Source of the DNA: JAVVXB01 sp036651815
GTDB taxonomy: Bacteria; Bacillota; Clostridia; Christensenellales; CAG-138
Length of the DNA stretch: 64,000 bases
Assembly (NCBI GenBank): GCA_036651815.1
Contig: JAVVXB010000001.1
Location: 62,001 to 126,000 of the forward strand
Reading direction: 5' to 3'
The position numbers were made by a program, and so were the translations under genes. How positions within the stretch are numbered: position 1 is the stretch's first letter; every line of letters starts with the position of its first letter. Below are positions 1 through 8,962 of this stretch, piece after piece. The notes under the pieces were generated by a model that saw nothing but the letters and a program-made list of their open reading frames with translations, did not search any database and was not told the DNA's origin.

Positions 1-2
1 GC

Positions 3-47
3 TATACGCCGGAAACGGTGGGCGAAGCTCTGAAAGGAACGGCATGA
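3..47 (+). CDS. C-terminal end of an upstream gene (partial)
   Basis: Fourteen codons are open from the window edge to a TGA whose first two bases overlap the ATG of the next gene (ATGA junction). This is the usual translational coupling seen elsewhere in the window. The tail reads YTPETVGEALKGTA. In many Bacillota the gene before the M16 protease is a polysaccharide deacetylase or pnp, and the tail is compatible with a deacetylase end, but it is too short to identify. Confidence 0.45.
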   Translation, partial: YTPETVGEALKGTA

Positions 48-1303
48 TTGTAACAAAAACGATGCAAAACGGAATACGCGTTGTGACGGAACGCATGGAG
101 CATATGCGTTCGGCGGCAATCGGTGTCTGGGTTGACACGGGGTCTGTACGGGAAAGCGCTGCGGAGTCCGGCGCGTCGCACTTTATTGAGCATATGGTAT
201 TCAAGGGCACAAAGCGGAGAAGCGCTGAACAGATTGCCGTAGAGACAGATGGCATCGGCGGGAACTTAAACGCATTCACGTCCAAAGAGTGCACATGCTA
301 TTATGCCAAGGTGTTGGACGAGCACCTACCACTGGCATGCGATATTTTATCGGATATTTTGCTGCACAGCACGTTTGATCCTGCTGAGCTTAAAAAAGAA
401 CAGGGCGTAATCTTGGAGGAAATCCTCATGACCGAGGATAGTCCGGAGGATCTGTCCGCCGAGGAAAGCACCATGGCATTCTTTGGCGATGATTCTTTGG
501 CAACCCCCATTCTCGGCACGCGTGCGACGGTCGCTGCTTTTACGCAGGAGTCGCTGTTTGACTACCGGGACAAGCACTATCTGCCTAAGAACATTGTGGT
601 TGCGTGCGCCGGACACTTTGATGAACAACAGCTATATTCATTGATTGAAGAAAAATTTGATATGCGATATGACGAACGCGAGGCGGCACCGTTGACGGAA
701 TCCTATCCGGGTGGCTGCCGTACAAAGCTGATTCAGAAAGACATTGAGCAGGTGCATATCAACTTGACATTCCCCGGTTTTGCGCGGGATGATGATGGAC
801 AATATCCGCTGGCTGTGCTGTCCAATATTATTGGCGGCAGCATGTCCAGCCGACTGTTCCAAAATATAAGGGAGAAGCGCGGGATGGCCTACTCCATCTA
901 CTCCTATCCTTCCAGCTATACAACCACCGGAACGTTTTCTCTGTATGCGGGCACGGGAGATCAGCAGGCCGAGGAGGTAACGCGCCTCATGCTGGAGGAA
1001 ATTGATCGCGTTCGGCAAAGTGGCGTGACGAAGGAGGAACTAATTCGTTGCCGAGAACAGCTCAAGGGGAGCTATGTGCTCGGAATGGAGTCCACCAATG
1101 CCCATATGAACGCCATCGGCAAAGTTATGTTGTTACAAAAACGTGAATATAATGAGGCGGAAACACTATCGCGCATTGAATGTGTTACAATGCAGGATAT
1201 TGAACGCATTGTACCGGTGTGTCTGAACCCAAAAAATCTTTGCGCGGTATTCGTTGGAAGAATTGATCAAAAGCGAGATCGGCTGGAAAAACTGTTCGGT
1301 TGA
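44..1303 (+). CDS. M16 family zinc peptidase (processing-peptidase-like)
   Basis: This 419-residue protein carries the inverted zinc motif HFIEH at residues 46-50, with the third ligand glutamate expected in the VILEEI stretch near residue 123. A central region (MSSRLFQNIREKRGMAYS) matches the R/Y region that binds substrate in the second M16 domain. Length and motif order fit the bacterial MlpA/YmxG/PqqL-like group, cytoplasmic peptidases that act on unfolded peptides. The ATG overlaps the previous stop. The next gene is a dUTPase, as in the Bacillus order ylxY-mlpA-ymxH-dut. Family assignment is firm; substrate is unknown. Confidence 0.93.
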   Translation: MIVTKTMQNGIRVVTERMEHMRSAAIGVWVDTGSVRESAAESGASHFIEHMVFKGTKRRSAEQIAVETDGIGGNLNAFTSKECTCYYAKVLDEHLPLACDILSDILLHSTFDPAELKKEQGVILEEILMTEDSPEDLSAEESTMAFFGDDSLATPILGTRATVAAFTQESLFDYRDKHYLPKNIVVACAGHFDEQQLYSLIEEKFDMRYDEREAAPLTESYPGGCRTKLIQKDIEQVHINLTFPGFARDDDGQYPLAVLSNIIGGSMSSRLFQNIREKRGMAYSIYSYPSSYTTTGTFSLYAGTGDQQAEEVTRLMLEEIDRVRQSGVTKEELIRCREQLKGSYVLGMESTNAHMNAIGKVMLLQKREYNEAETLSRIECVTMQDIERIVPVCLNPKNLCAVFVGRIDQKRDRLEKLFG

Positions 1304-1327
1304 CGCAGAAAATAGACGGAGGCTAGA

Positions 1328-1693
1328 ATGGACAAGCTTGAGACCATTTTCACCATGCAGAAGACGCTGGACGATGAGATTATTCGTCTACGCGGACTGG
1401 ATTTTCCGAAGGATATCTGGCTCCAAAAGGAAGTGCTGGCCATGATCAGTGAACTGTCCGAAGTGCTGGATGAAGTCAATTTCAAGTGGTGGAAAAATCC
1501 AAAGGAGCTTGACGATAACGCCATTCGGGGCGAACTCGTCGATGTGCTGCACTTTTTCGTTAGCATGTGCTTAAAGAGCGGAATGACAGCCGATGAGCTG
1601 TTTGACCGCTATACTGAGAAGAACAAGGAGAATTTCGACCGGCAATACGGGCGCAGCAGCAAGCCCGGCTACCAGGCTGAAACGCAGAAATAG
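1328..1693 (+). CDS. dut: Dimeric all-alpha dUTP diphosphatase
   Basis: A 121-residue protein of the MazG-like all-alpha NTP pyrophosphatase fold, dUTPase_2 type. The acidic metal-binding helices are visible as MISELSEVLDE and ELVDVLHFF, separated by an FKWWK segment typical of this family. It should hydrolyse dUTP to dUMP and pyrophosphate, keeping uracil out of DNA and feeding thymidylate synthesis. It sits 24 bp after the M16 peptidase and 6 bp before the next gene, preceded by a GGAGG-like site. It is unrelated to the trimeric dUTPase family. Confidence 0.88.
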   Translation: MDKLETIFTMQKTLDDEIIRLRGLDFPKDIWLQKEVLAMISELSEVLDEVNFKWWKNPKELDDNAIRGELVDVLHFFVSMCLKSGMTADELFDRYTEKNKENFDRQYGRSSKPGYQAETQK

Positions 1694-1699
1694 GGAAGC

Positions 1700-2893
1700 A
1701 TGGCAAGATCAAGAGTCAAAATTAAAGGGCGCTTTTTTCTGATCCTGTTTGGAGCAGTCGGTTTGCTTGCACTGATTGTTGTGTTGATTTTGGGCGGCCG
1801 CGGCCGCGGCGAGATTCAATTTGGCAGCATCAGCGTGGAGATGGACGTGACTGCCGCCATTGTCCGTGATGAAAAGGTCATTATGACTGAGCCATATGAA
1901 AAAATAGCATTCAACGTTGTTGAAGGGCAGACGGTGGCCAATGGTGATTTGATTGCGCAGGTATATAAGCGCGGTTATCAGGACGAGACCATGATTTCGC
2001 TGATCAATCTGCAAAAGCAAATCTATGCGTATCAACTGCAGTTGCTGGGCGGACAGCAGCCACAGGAGCTCATTGATATCAACGAGCGCATTCATACTGT
2101 TGAAGGACAGATCCGTGCCACTTCCCGGAATGAGACCAGTTTGGATATGCTGACGCTGGAACAGACGCTCAAAGGCTTGCAGATCGAACGCATCAACCTA
2201 TTGCAAGTACTTTTGACCGCTGATCCATCACTTAACAACATGTATGCGGAGCTGAATGCGCAGCTGGCCACGCAGGAGAGCTGGAAGCGGGATATCAAAA
2301 ATGAATCCGGCTCCGGTCTTGTCAGCTTTTATTTTGACGGATACGAAAAGGTGCTTTGTTGCGAAAAGCTGAACACCATCAATGCGGCGCTGGTGAACAG
2401 CGTTGTCAAGGGCGGCAACACGGCCAATACCGCAGATTCGACTTCTGAATCACCCTTGTACCGCATCATTGCCAATACGCACTGGTATCTAGCCTTTGCG
2501 ACGAAGGCCGCAGAGCCACTGCGCCTTGCGGAAGGTGAGAGCTATACCGTACAGTTCATTGATTATTCGGAACAGGAGTATTCTGCGGTTGCGCGGGAGA
2601 CCACCGTATCTGAGAATTCCGTAGTCAACCTGTTGGAGTTTAATACGGACATTGGCAAGCTGGCCGGTGTGCGTACCGTCGCGATCAAGATAAAGAAGGC
2701 GGCCCAGGGGTTGGTTGTTCCATTGAACGCCATCGTGATTGATAAAGGGATACCAGGTATCAATATTAATTATGGGGATGCACCTCTTCGGGTGGAGATT
2801 GATATTTTGGCTAAGGACGATAAGAAAGCCGTGATCCGAGCCAAAAATGAAGCGGATACGCTGGCAGCGGGGCAGAAATTTATCAAACCATGA
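1700..2893 (+). CDS. HlyD-like single-pass membrane protein
   Basis: The protein has 397 residues, a basic N-terminus and one membrane segment at about residues 10-32, then an extracytoplasmic part. An early lipoyl/barrel-sandwich-like stretch (VVEGQTVANGDLIAQVY) is followed by a predicted helical hairpin (about 100-190) and a second beta-rich half, the architecture of HlyD-type adaptors. No ABC or RND partner is encoded nearby. It lies between dut and yggS-sepF, a position where Clostridia often carry a HlyD-like gene, so a role at the envelope or divisome is possible but inferred. Its stop overlaps the next ATG by 4 bp. Confidence 0.72.
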   Translation: MARSRVKIKGRFFLILFGAVGLLALIVVLILGGRGRGEIQFGSISVEMDVTAAIVRDEKVIMTEPYEKIAFNVVEGQTVANGDLIAQVYKRGYQDETMISLINLQKQIYAYQLQLLGGQQPQELIDINERIHTVEGQIRATSRNETSLDMLTLEQTLKGLQIERINLLQVLLTADPSLNNMYAELNAQLATQESWKRDIKNESGSGLVSFYFDGYEKVLCCEKLNTINAALVNSVVKGGNTANTADSTSESPLYRIIANTHWYLAFATKAAEPLRLAEGESYTVQFIDYSEQEYSAVARETTVSENSVVNLLEFNTDIGKLAGVRTVAIKIKKAAQGLVVPLNAIVIDKGIPGININYGDAPLRVEIDILAKDDKKAVIRAKNEADTLAAGQKFIKP

Positions 2894-3579
2894 GTATTGC
2901 GGAGAACTATGAGTGCATTCGGGAACGGATGCGTAGGGCATGCAGCAGAGCCGGACGCGCAGAAAACGACGTACGGCTAGTTGCCGTCAGTAAATATGTA
3001 GATGTAGATCACATCTATGAGGTCGTGGCACTTGGACAGCGTATTTTTGGCGAGAATCATGCACAAGAGCTAAACGAAAAGAAAACTTTTTTTGAACAGA
3101 ACAGCTGTCAAGCGCATTTCATTGGACAACTCCAGACGAATAAGATAAAATATGTCTGCGGTTCTGTAGGGTTGATTGAATCGCTTGACAGAATAAGCTT
3201 GATTGAGCCCTTGCAGAAAAAGAGTGTTGCCCTCGGAATTATTTCAGATGTATTGATACAAGTCAACATCGGTGGGGAAACCCAAAAGGGCGGCATACCT
3301 AGTAAGGATATAGGATACTTCGCACAACAGATCCTGGCTTGCGCAAACCTGCGGCTTAGAGGATTGATGTGCGTACCACCTGCGCTACCGCCGGAGAAAG
3401 CGCGGCCGTATTTTCAAAAAATGCGTGTATTGTATGAAGAGATTCGACGACAATACGCAGACGCATTTCTGGATACGCTGTCGATGGGAATGAGTCATGA
3501 TTATGAAGTGGCTATTGAGGAAGGCGCAACCGAAGTGCGCATAGGCTCGGCGCTGTTTGGGGCGCGGAACAAACAATAA
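2890..3579 (+). CDS. YggS/YlmE family PLP homeostasis protein
   Basis: The 229-residue sequence matches the PLP-binding single-domain TIM barrel family. The lysine that forms the Schiff base lies in VAVSK (residue 36); FIGQLQTNK, SMGMSHDY and the C-terminal EVRIGSALFG phosphate-binding region are all present. Members buffer free pyridoxal phosphate and affect amino-acid metabolism; no enzymatic reaction is established. The gene is coupled to its upstream neighbour through ATGA and lies just before sepF, as in the Bacillus ylmE-sepF-ylmG-ylmH-divIVA cluster. YlmG and YlmH are missing here. Confidence 0.95.
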   Translation: MSIAENYECIRERMRRACSRAGRAENDVRLVAVSKYVDVDHIYEVVALGQRIFGENHAQELNEKKTFFEQNSCQAHFIGQLQTNKIKYVCGSVGLIESLDRISLIEPLQKKSVALGIISDVLIQVNIGGETQKGGIPSKDIGYFAQQILACANLRLRGLMCVPPALPPEKARPYFQKMRVLYEEIRRQYADAFLDTLSMGMSHDYEVAIEEGATEVRIGSALFGARNKQ

Positions 3580-3653
3580 AAATGATCAGCTTGTCTGCGT
3601 AGGGAGACAAAGAACCATGCAGCGGCATTGGGGTAAAATGCGGAGGGAATTGG

Positions 3654-4160
3654 ATGGCAAGCCTGTACAACAAGTTTTTGGACTTTATCGGCATTGAGGA
3701 GAGCGACGAGGAGGAAGAGACGCGTCGTGATGACTATTACGACGAGCGTGATTCTCGCAACTCGGAAAATGTGGTTAACTTCAATAATCATAACAACAAT
3801 AACAACAACGGCGGCAGAGCGGCTTCTCGGCAGAACGGCCGTCATGACCGTAACGCAGCGGCTGCAAACAACGGTGCAAATCTGCCGATCTCTGGCGGGA
3901 TGAAAATGATCGTGTATCATCCGGTCAGCTATGAGGATACGCAGGCGATTATAGACAATCTCAAAAATCGCAAGCCCGTCATTGTGAACATGGAAGAACT
4001 GGAAGTTGACTGTGCGCAACGCATTTTAGACTTTTTATCCGGCGCTGTGTATGCGTTGAACGGAACCATGTGCAAAATTTCCCGCGGTATCTTCGTTGTT
4101 GCGCCAAACAACTATGATGTTGTCGGCAATGGCGAGGATGATTACGACGATATGGTCTGA
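3654..4160 (+). CDS. sepF: Cell division protein SepF
   Basis: The protein has 168 residues. An N-terminal amphipathic membrane-targeting helix (MASLYNKFLDFIGI) is followed by an acidic, then asparagine-rich linker (about 20-75) and the conserved SepF core (about 80-165: KMIVYHPVSYED, KPVIVNMEELE, RILDFLSGAVYALNG, FVVAPNNYDV). SepF binds the FtsZ C-terminal tail, bundles filaments and tethers the Z-ring to the membrane. The start follows a GGAGGG site at 3642-3647. A run of asparagine and histidine codons in the linker is low-complexity. Position before a DivIVA-like gene is conserved in Bacillota. Confidence 0.95.
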   Translation: MASLYNKFLDFIGIEESDEEEETRRDDYYDERDSRNSENVVNFNNHNNNNNNGGRAASRQNGRHDRNAAAANNGANLPISGGMKMIVYHPVSYEDTQAIIDNLKNRKPVIVNMEELEVDCAQRILDFLSGAVYALNGTMCKISRGIFVVAPNNYDVVGNGEDDYDDMV

Positions 4161-4161
4161 T

Positions 4162-4740
4162 ATGAAACAGACGGATGATATCATCAACAAAGAGTTTTCC
4201 CGCTCCTTCATGGGCTATGACATGCAGGAGGTTGATTTGTTTTTGGATTTGCTCATCGAGCGATTCGAAAAACTGGAAACAGAACGCAAAGAGATGCTCA
4301 CAGCAATGGAGTACCTGCTGAAAAAGCTGGATGCAAGCGGCGAACTGACGGAACCGTTAGCGGCTGCCAGACAGATTGCTGCCGAGAACGTACAGAAGCA
4401 TCTGAATGCTCTGCCAGCGCGGACGGTTATGGCTGGCCCGGTACATGTGCAACAACAGAAATTACCGCGCAAGCTACAAAAGGTGTCCCCGATAACAGAG
4501 CCGGCCAAAACGACAATGCCCATGACGGCAGGAACCGAGCAACCGGTCGTGTGTGGAGAGACGGAAGCGGAGCAGCCGCCCATACCCATGGAGCTTGAAA
4601 CCGGGGAGAGCGCACCGGATATGGATGCGCTGATTCCGCAATTACTCAGCGAGATGGAACAATTGTTTTCCGAAAACAGCTGTGAGGCGGTGTCCTGTCA
4701 GGATAAACCCGGGCAGGAAGAGAGCAATCGGGTATCATGA
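4162..4740 (+). CDS. DivIVA-like protein
   Basis: This 192-residue protein starts at ATG 4162, directly after the sepF stop. The N-terminal 50 residues carry the DivIVA pattern (FSRSFMGYDMQEVDLFLDLL, then a coiled coil ERFEKLETERKEML). The rest is a proline- and glutamate-rich tail without recognisable domains. DivIVA proteins bind negatively curved membrane and organise division or polar growth. The tail is longer and less helical than in Bacillus DivIVA, so a GpsB-like or lineage-specific variant is possible. The stop overlaps the next ATG. Confidence 0.75.
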   Translation: MKQTDDIINKEFSRSFMGYDMQEVDLFLDLLIERFEKLETERKEMLTAMEYLLKKLDASGELTEPLAAARQIAAENVQKHLNALPARTVMAGPVHVQQQKLPRKLQKVSPITEPAKTTMPMTAGTEQPVVCGETEAEQPPIPMELETGESAPDMDALIPQLLSEMEQLFSENSCEAVSCQDKPGQEESNRVS

Positions 4741-6641
4741 AACAAAAGAATTTACCACCGGTTGTATCAAAATACGAGATGGATGCACGTGCGATTACAC
4801 AATGCGATTTTGTCTTTATTTCCGGCGATGCGTATATTGATCATCCGAGTTTTGGAGCAGCGATTATTTCGCGGCTACTGATCAGCCGCGGGTATACGGT
4901 GGGCGTAATTGCCCAACCGGACTGGCACAGCGCAGAGGCGTTCCGCGCACTTGGTCGTCCCCGGCTGGGGTTTCTGGTGTCAGCGGGCAATATTGATTCC
5001 ATGGTCAACCACTATTCGGTGGCTCTCAAGCATCGAGATGTGGATGCGTATTCTCCAAACGGGGAAATGGGCAGAAGGCCGGATCGAGCCTGCATTGTCT
5101 ACGGGAACCGCTGCCGGGAGGCATACGCTGGCGTGCCGGTTATTTTGGGTGGCATCGAAGCGAGTCTCAGGCGCTTTGCGCACTATGACTATTGGGACGA
5201 CCGCGTGCGCCATAGTATCCTGTATGATGCGACGGCGGATCTGTTGGTCTATGGTATGGGTGAGCGAGCGATATTGGACATTGCAGATGCACTTAATACC
5301 GGAACGCCGATCAAAGAGATGACGGATATTGCGGGCACCTGCGTGCGCGTGCCCGATGCAAACGGAATGACGAAGGCGGTCATGCTGCCTTCCTATACGG
5401 AAGTCAGTGGGGACAAGCGTACCTACGCCGAGGCATTTTTGACGGAAATGCGGGAACAGGACGCAATTCGTGGAAAACGTCTTTTGCAGCCACATGAAAA
5501 GGGGATGCTGCTGTGTAATCCGCCGGCGGCTCCACTTAGCACAGAGGAGCTGGATGCCGTTTATGCGCTGCCCTATACGCGTGAACCAATCCCGATTCAG
5601 CAGGGACATATTCCAGCCATTGATGAAGTTTCGTTCTCCATCACCTCTGCCCGGGGATGCTTTGGAAACTGTAATTTTTGTGCGTTGACGTTCCATCAGG
5701 GACGAATTGTACAGGCTCGCAGCCATGCTTCGATTCTTTCAGAAGCACAGGCGCTGACGAAGCGACGGGATTTTAAGGGGTATATCCATGATGTGGGTGG
5801 TCCAACGGCCAACTTTCGTAGGCCTGCCTGCAAGAAACAATTGACGCGCGGTGTGTGCGCCGACCGACAGTGTCTCGGTTATCATGCCTGCAAAAACCTG
5901 GAAGCATCGGAGTCGGATTATACGGCACTGCTCCAGGAGCTGCGGAAGCTGCCGAATATTAAAAAAGTATTTGTGCGCAGTGGCGTTCGCTATGACTATC
6001 TGCTGATGGATCGGGAAGACGATTTTCTATATGAACTGATAGAGCACCATATCAGCGGACAACTCAAGGTTGCCCCCGAGCATGTGTCGGATCGTGTGCT
6101 GGAGATGATGAACAAACCAGCTCACAGCCTGTATGAACGCTTTGTACAGAAATTTGAAGCAGCCAATAAGAAGCTGAACCTTCGGCAATACTTGGTACCT
6201 TATCTGATGAGCTCACATCCTGGTTCGCAGTTGTCCGATGCCATTGAACTTGCGCAATATTTAAAGAAAACAGGGCACCGGCCGGAACAGGTGCAGGATT
6301 TTTACCCCACGCCCGGTACAGTCAGCACCTGCATGTATTATACGGAGCTGGATCCTCGCACGATGGAATCGGTGTATGTGCCAAAGACGCAGGAAGAAAA
6401 GGCGATGCAACGCGCACTGATGCAGTGCCATGTTTATAGGAATCATCCGTTGATTCGAAAGGCACTTCGAAAAGCCGACCGGGATGATTTGATTGGGAAC
6501 GGAAAAAACTGTCTCGTTCCAGAAGAAATAATGATAGAAAACAAACATTATGGGAGCCGATTGATCGAAAATGGGAGAAAGTCTGCCGAAAGTGGCAGAA
6601 AGCCCAAGAATACGGTTGACAAACGGCGGCGTTCCCGCTAA
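4737..6641 (+). CDS. YgiQ family radical SAM protein
   Basis: The 634-residue protein belongs to the UPF0313/YgiQ radical SAM family. An N-terminal cobalamin-binding-like Rossmann region (about 20-200; FVFISGDAYIDHPSFG) precedes the radical SAM core with the CX3CX2C cluster motif CFGNCNFC near residue 312. Further conserved cysteines (CKKQLTRGVCADRQCLGYHAC) follow. A basic C-terminal tail (about 600-634) is variable. Reaction unknown in this family. It overlaps the DivIVA-like gene by 4 bp and probably closes the division-gene operon. Confidence 0.92.
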   Translation: MKQKNLPPVVSKYEMDARAITQCDFVFISGDAYIDHPSFGAAIISRLLISRGYTVGVIAQPDWHSAEAFRALGRPRLGFLVSAGNIDSMVNHYSVALKHRDVDAYSPNGEMGRRPDRACIVYGNRCREAYAGVPVILGGIEASLRRFAHYDYWDDRVRHSILYDATADLLVYGMGERAILDIADALNTGTPIKEMTDIAGTCVRVPDANGMTKAVMLPSYTEVSGDKRTYAEAFLTEMREQDAIRGKRLLQPHEKGMLLCNPPAAPLSTEELDAVYALPYTREPIPIQQGHIPAIDEVSFSITSARGCFGNCNFCALTFHQGRIVQARSHASILSEAQALTKRRDFKGYIHDVGGPTANFRRPACKKQLTRGVCADRQCLGYHACKNLEASESDYTALLQELRKLPNIKKVFVRSGVRYDYLLMDREDDFLYELIEHHISGQLKVAPEHVSDRVLEMMNKPAHSLYERFVQKFEAANKKLNLRQYLVPYLMSSHPGSQLSDAIELAQYLKKTGHRPEQVQDFYPTPGTVSTCMYYTELDPRTMESVYVPKTQEEKAMQRALMQCHVYRNHPLIRKALRKADRDDLIGNGKNCLVPEEIMIENKHYGSRLIENGRKSAESGRKPKNTVDKRRRSR

Positions 6642-6673
6642 AATATTCGGTGGTTGAATTTCAGGAGAAGCAT

Positions 6674-7177
6674 ATGGAATTGTCTGTTGCGGCAGCATTA
6701 AAACAGGTCGGTGAACCGTTTCGGTTGGACTTGACCGAACCCATCGAGGCGTTGAGTTTTGGTGGGGGTGAAATTGAATTTGCCGCACCGCTGCGCTTGT
6801 CGGGTACCTATGTGTTCAACGGCAAGGAATTTACGGTGGCGGCCACTGCGGACACTGTGCTCCGAGCGAATTGTGCTAGGTGCGCGGTATCATTTGATGA
6901 ACCATATACCTTTTCGGTTTCCGAGCGTTTTGTCAAAGCATCCGAGGCAGATCCTGATGAGAATCCGTATGCTTATCTTGGTGACAGGATCGACCTGACA
7001 AAAGCCGTGCTAGATAATCTGTTTCTGCAATTACCACTTGTGAGTCTGTGCAGACCGGATTGTAAAGGGCTGTGCCCTGTTTGCGGTCAGGACCGCAACA
7101 CGACGACATGTGGTTGTCAACCAACCGAAGCGGGTGGGCCGTTTACGGTGCTATCTGCACTAGAAGAAGAAGAATAG
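6674..7177 (+). CDS. DUF177 / YceD family protein
   Basis: The start at ATG 6674 is preferred over GTG 6650 because AGGAGAAG lies 4 bp before it. The 167-residue protein has the DUF177 signature: a first cysteine pair in CARCAVSF and a C-terminal set in CRPDCKGLCPVCGQ followed by CGC. It lies directly before rpmF, the near-universal arrangement of this family. Plant and bacterial members are linked to 23S rRNA processing or accumulation; the exact role is unclear. Confidence 0.9.
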   Translation: MELSVAAALKQVGEPFRLDLTEPIEALSFGGGEIEFAAPLRLSGTYVFNGKEFTVAATADTVLRANCARCAVSFDEPYTFSVSERFVKASEADPDENPYAYLGDRIDLTKAVLDNLFLQLPLVSLCRPDCKGLCPVCGQDRNTTTCGCQPTEAGGPFTVLSALEEEE

Positions 7178-7188
7178 GAGGGATCATC

Positions 7189-7389
7189 ATGGCAGTACCC
7201 AAGAGAAAAACATCCAAAGCGCGCAGGGATTCCCGCAGAGCAGGCAACAACAATCTGTCCGCGCCGAATCTTTCGGAATGCCCGCAGTGCCACGCACTGA
7301 AGACGTCGCATACGGTTTGCAAAGCGTGTGGGTATTACGATGGCGAACAGGTCATCGACATGGATAAGAAGGAAAAGAAAAACGCCTGA
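7189..7389 (+). CDS. rpmF: 50S ribosomal protein L32
   Basis: A 66-residue protein starting MAVPKRKTSKARRDSRR, the L32 hallmark. A zinc-binding CPQC...CKAC ribbon is intact, so this is the zinc-dependent (C+) form rather than the cysteine-less alternative made under zinc limitation. The start at 7189 follows AGGAGG (7177-7182). It is followed by a clear intrinsic terminator at 7418-7445. Long lysine-rich tail (DKKEKKNA). Confidence 0.97.
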   Translation: MAVPKRKTSKARRDSRRAGNNNLSAPNLSECPQCHALKTSHTVCKACGYYDGEQVIDMDKKEKKNA

Positions 7390-7417
7390 CAATCCACTCC
7401 ACTAAGATGAAAACAAA

Positions 7418-7445
7418 GGGCTTTCAGTACGTGAAAGCCTTTTTG
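7418..7445 (+). terminator. Rho-independent terminator after rpmF
   Basis: GGCTTTCA (7419-7426) pairs with TGAAAGCC (7432-7439) around a 5-nt loop and is followed by TTTTT. It ends the rpmF transcript before the plsX promoter. Confidence 0.88.
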
Positions 7446-7448
7446 TGT

Positions 7449-7477
7449 TTGCACGAAATGCTGGGAACGGATATACT
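7449..7477 (+). promoter_or_regulatory. SigA-type promoter of plsX
   Basis: TTGCAC at 7449-7454, 17-bp spacer, TATACT at 7472-7477, 32 bp before the plsX ATG. No FapR-like operator was recognised nearby. Confidence 0.72.
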
Positions 7478-7509
7478 CAAAACAAGAATGATTAAGGGAT
7501 GAGACGAAA

Positions 7510-8517
7510 ATGAAGATTGCAATCGATGCGATGGGTGGAGACTATGCGCCGATGGCGGTACTAGAGGGCGTCAAGCTGGTTTTACCGGAGCTGGCGCAGG
7601 ACGTACAGCTACTGCTCTATGGGGACGAACAGACGCTTATAGACGGCATTGCTGCGTTGGAGTTAAGCACGTCCCGGGTGACGGTCGTGCCAACCACACA
7701 GGAAATTAACTGCGAGGAATCACCTACGCTTGCCATTCGAAAAAAAAAAGACTCGTCCATGGTGCGCGCCATTCAGGCGGTTGCAGATGGAGAGGCGCAG
7801 TGCGTATTGTCTGCAGGCAGCACGGGCGCGTTGCTGACAGGTGGCACGCTGATTATCAAACGGATTGAGGGTGTTCGGCGCCCGGCATTGGCAACGTTGT
7901 TTCCAACGGCTCAGCCAAGCTCTGTGTTGGTGCTGGACTGTGGGGCGAACACCGACTGTAAACCGGAATATCTGTTGCAGTTTGCCATCATGGGCAGCGC
8001 ATATATGACGCGTGTGCGGGGTGTGGATGTGCCCCGGGTGGGGCTGCTGAACAATGGTGCGGAGGAGGAAAAGGGCAACGAGCTGACGAAGGCTGCCCAT
8101 CAACTGCTCAAAACCGCGTCTATCCACTTTACTGGCAACTGCGAGGCGCGGGATGTACTTTCCGGTGATTTCGACGTTATTGTGTGCGATGGATTCGACG
8201 GTAACATCCTGCTCAAGAGCACGGAAGGAGCGGCATTGTTTATGATGTCACTGCTGAAAACTGGGCTGCTTTCCTCGCTACGCTGTAAGATTGGCGCAAA
8301 ATTGGTTATGCCCGCGCTGCGGTCACTGAAAAAGAAACTTGATTATGCCGAGCAGGGCGGCGCACCACTGTTGGGGATCAACGGCGGTGTGATCAAGGCG
8401 CACGGCAGTTCGAACGGCAGGGCGTTTCGTTCGGCAATTTTGCAAGCAGTCAAGTTGGTTGATGGAAACGTGACCGCGGTCGTTCGGGAAACCATACAGC
8501 GGGCGTCTCAAGCATAA
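7510..8517 (+). CDS. plsX: Phosphate acyltransferase PlsX
   Basis: The 335-residue protein begins MKIAIDAMGGDYAP, the conserved start of PlsX. It also has CVLSAGSTGALL and LLNNGAEEEKGN. PlsX converts acyl-ACP and phosphate to acyl-phosphate, the substrate of PlsY, and is a peripheral membrane enzyme. It has its own promoter and is followed by acpP, its substrate carrier. Unlike Bacillus, no fapR, fabD or fabG genes sit between plsX and acpP here. No regulatory site was recognised. Confidence 0.96.
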   Translation: MKIAIDAMGGDYAPMAVLEGVKLVLPELAQDVQLLLYGDEQTLIDGIAALELSTSRVTVVPTTQEINCEESPTLAIRKKKDSSMVRAIQAVADGEAQCVLSAGSTGALLTGGTLIIKRIEGVRRPALATLFPTAQPSSVLVLDCGANTDCKPEYLLQFAIMGSAYMTRVRGVDVPRVGLLNNGAEEEKGNELTKAAHQLLKTASIHFTGNCEARDVLSGDFDVIVCDGFDGNILLKSTEGAALFMMSLLKTGLLSSLRCKIGAKLVMPALRSLKKKLDYAEQGGAPLLGINGGVIKAHGSSNGRAFRSAILQAVKLVDGNVTAVVRETIQRASQA

Positions 8518-8594
8518 CCAAACCCAGTTTGCCACGCGTTTTACTGGTACAGGAACGGTGAGAGCTGCGGACAGGATCTTGAAGAAATGGATGA

Positions 8595-8623
8595 TTGACA
8601 GATTCTGCAGGGTCATATAGAAT
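8595..8623 (+). promoter_or_regulatory. SigA-type promoter of acpP
   Basis: A perfect TTGACA at 8595-8600, 17-bp spacer and TAGAAT at 8618-8623, followed by a 47-bp leader to the acpP start. A separate promoter fits the high expression needed for ACP. Confidence 0.8.
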
Positions 8624-8670
8624 ACACTGGAATACAAAAATGTAAATTTGGGGCATGGGATTAAGGAGTT

Positions 8671-8901
8671 ATGATGATGTATTTTGAAAAAGTTCGTGAT
8701 ATTATCGCAAAGCAACTGGACATTGATCCGGCAAACATTGCAATGGAGAGTAAGCTGATTGATGACCTCAAAGCCGATTCGCTCGACATTGTGGAGTTGA
8801 TTATGGATCTTGAACAGGAATTCAACATTGAAATTCCAGATGAAGAGCTGCCCAAGGTGCAGTGTGTATCCGATATCGTCGGTTATTTGGAGAAAGACTG
8901 A
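8671..8901 (+). CDS. acpP: Acyl carrier protein
   Basis: A 76-residue acidic four-helix protein with the phosphopantetheine attachment serine in KADSLDIVELIM (serine near residue 38). Three consecutive ATG codons open the gene. AGGAG at 8664-8668 is only 2 bp before the first, 5 before the second and 8 before the third, so translation may really begin at 8674 or 8677. It carries growing acyl chains in fatty-acid synthesis and donates them to the upstream PlsX. A terminator-like hairpin follows. Confidence 0.95.
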   Translation: MMMYFEKVRDIIAKQLDIDPANIAMESKLIDDLKADSLDIVELIMDLEQEFNIEIPDEELPKVQCVSDIVGYLEKD

Positions 8902-8921
8902 TCGGGAATCCCGTTTCGGTT

Positions 8922-8952
8922 GCCCGCATCCCAAACGGTGCGGGCTTTTTTA
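8922..8952 (+). terminator. Intrinsic terminator between acpP and rnc
   Basis: GCCCGCA (8922-8928) pairs with TGCGGGC (8939-8945), followed by TTTTTT. An alternative pairing CCGTTT (8911-8916) with AAACGG (8933-8938) overlaps the loop, so partial read-through into rnc, only 10 bp downstream, is possible. Confidence 0.75.
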
Positions 8953-8962
8953 TCGAGAGCAT

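Noticed and set aside
3501..4019. 172-codon minus-strand frame over sepF
   Set aside because: It is antisense to a clear SepF coding sequence, without motif or start signals.
7449..7510. FapR operator upstream of plsX
   Set aside because: No sequence resembling the FapR palindrome was found between the terminator and the plsX start.
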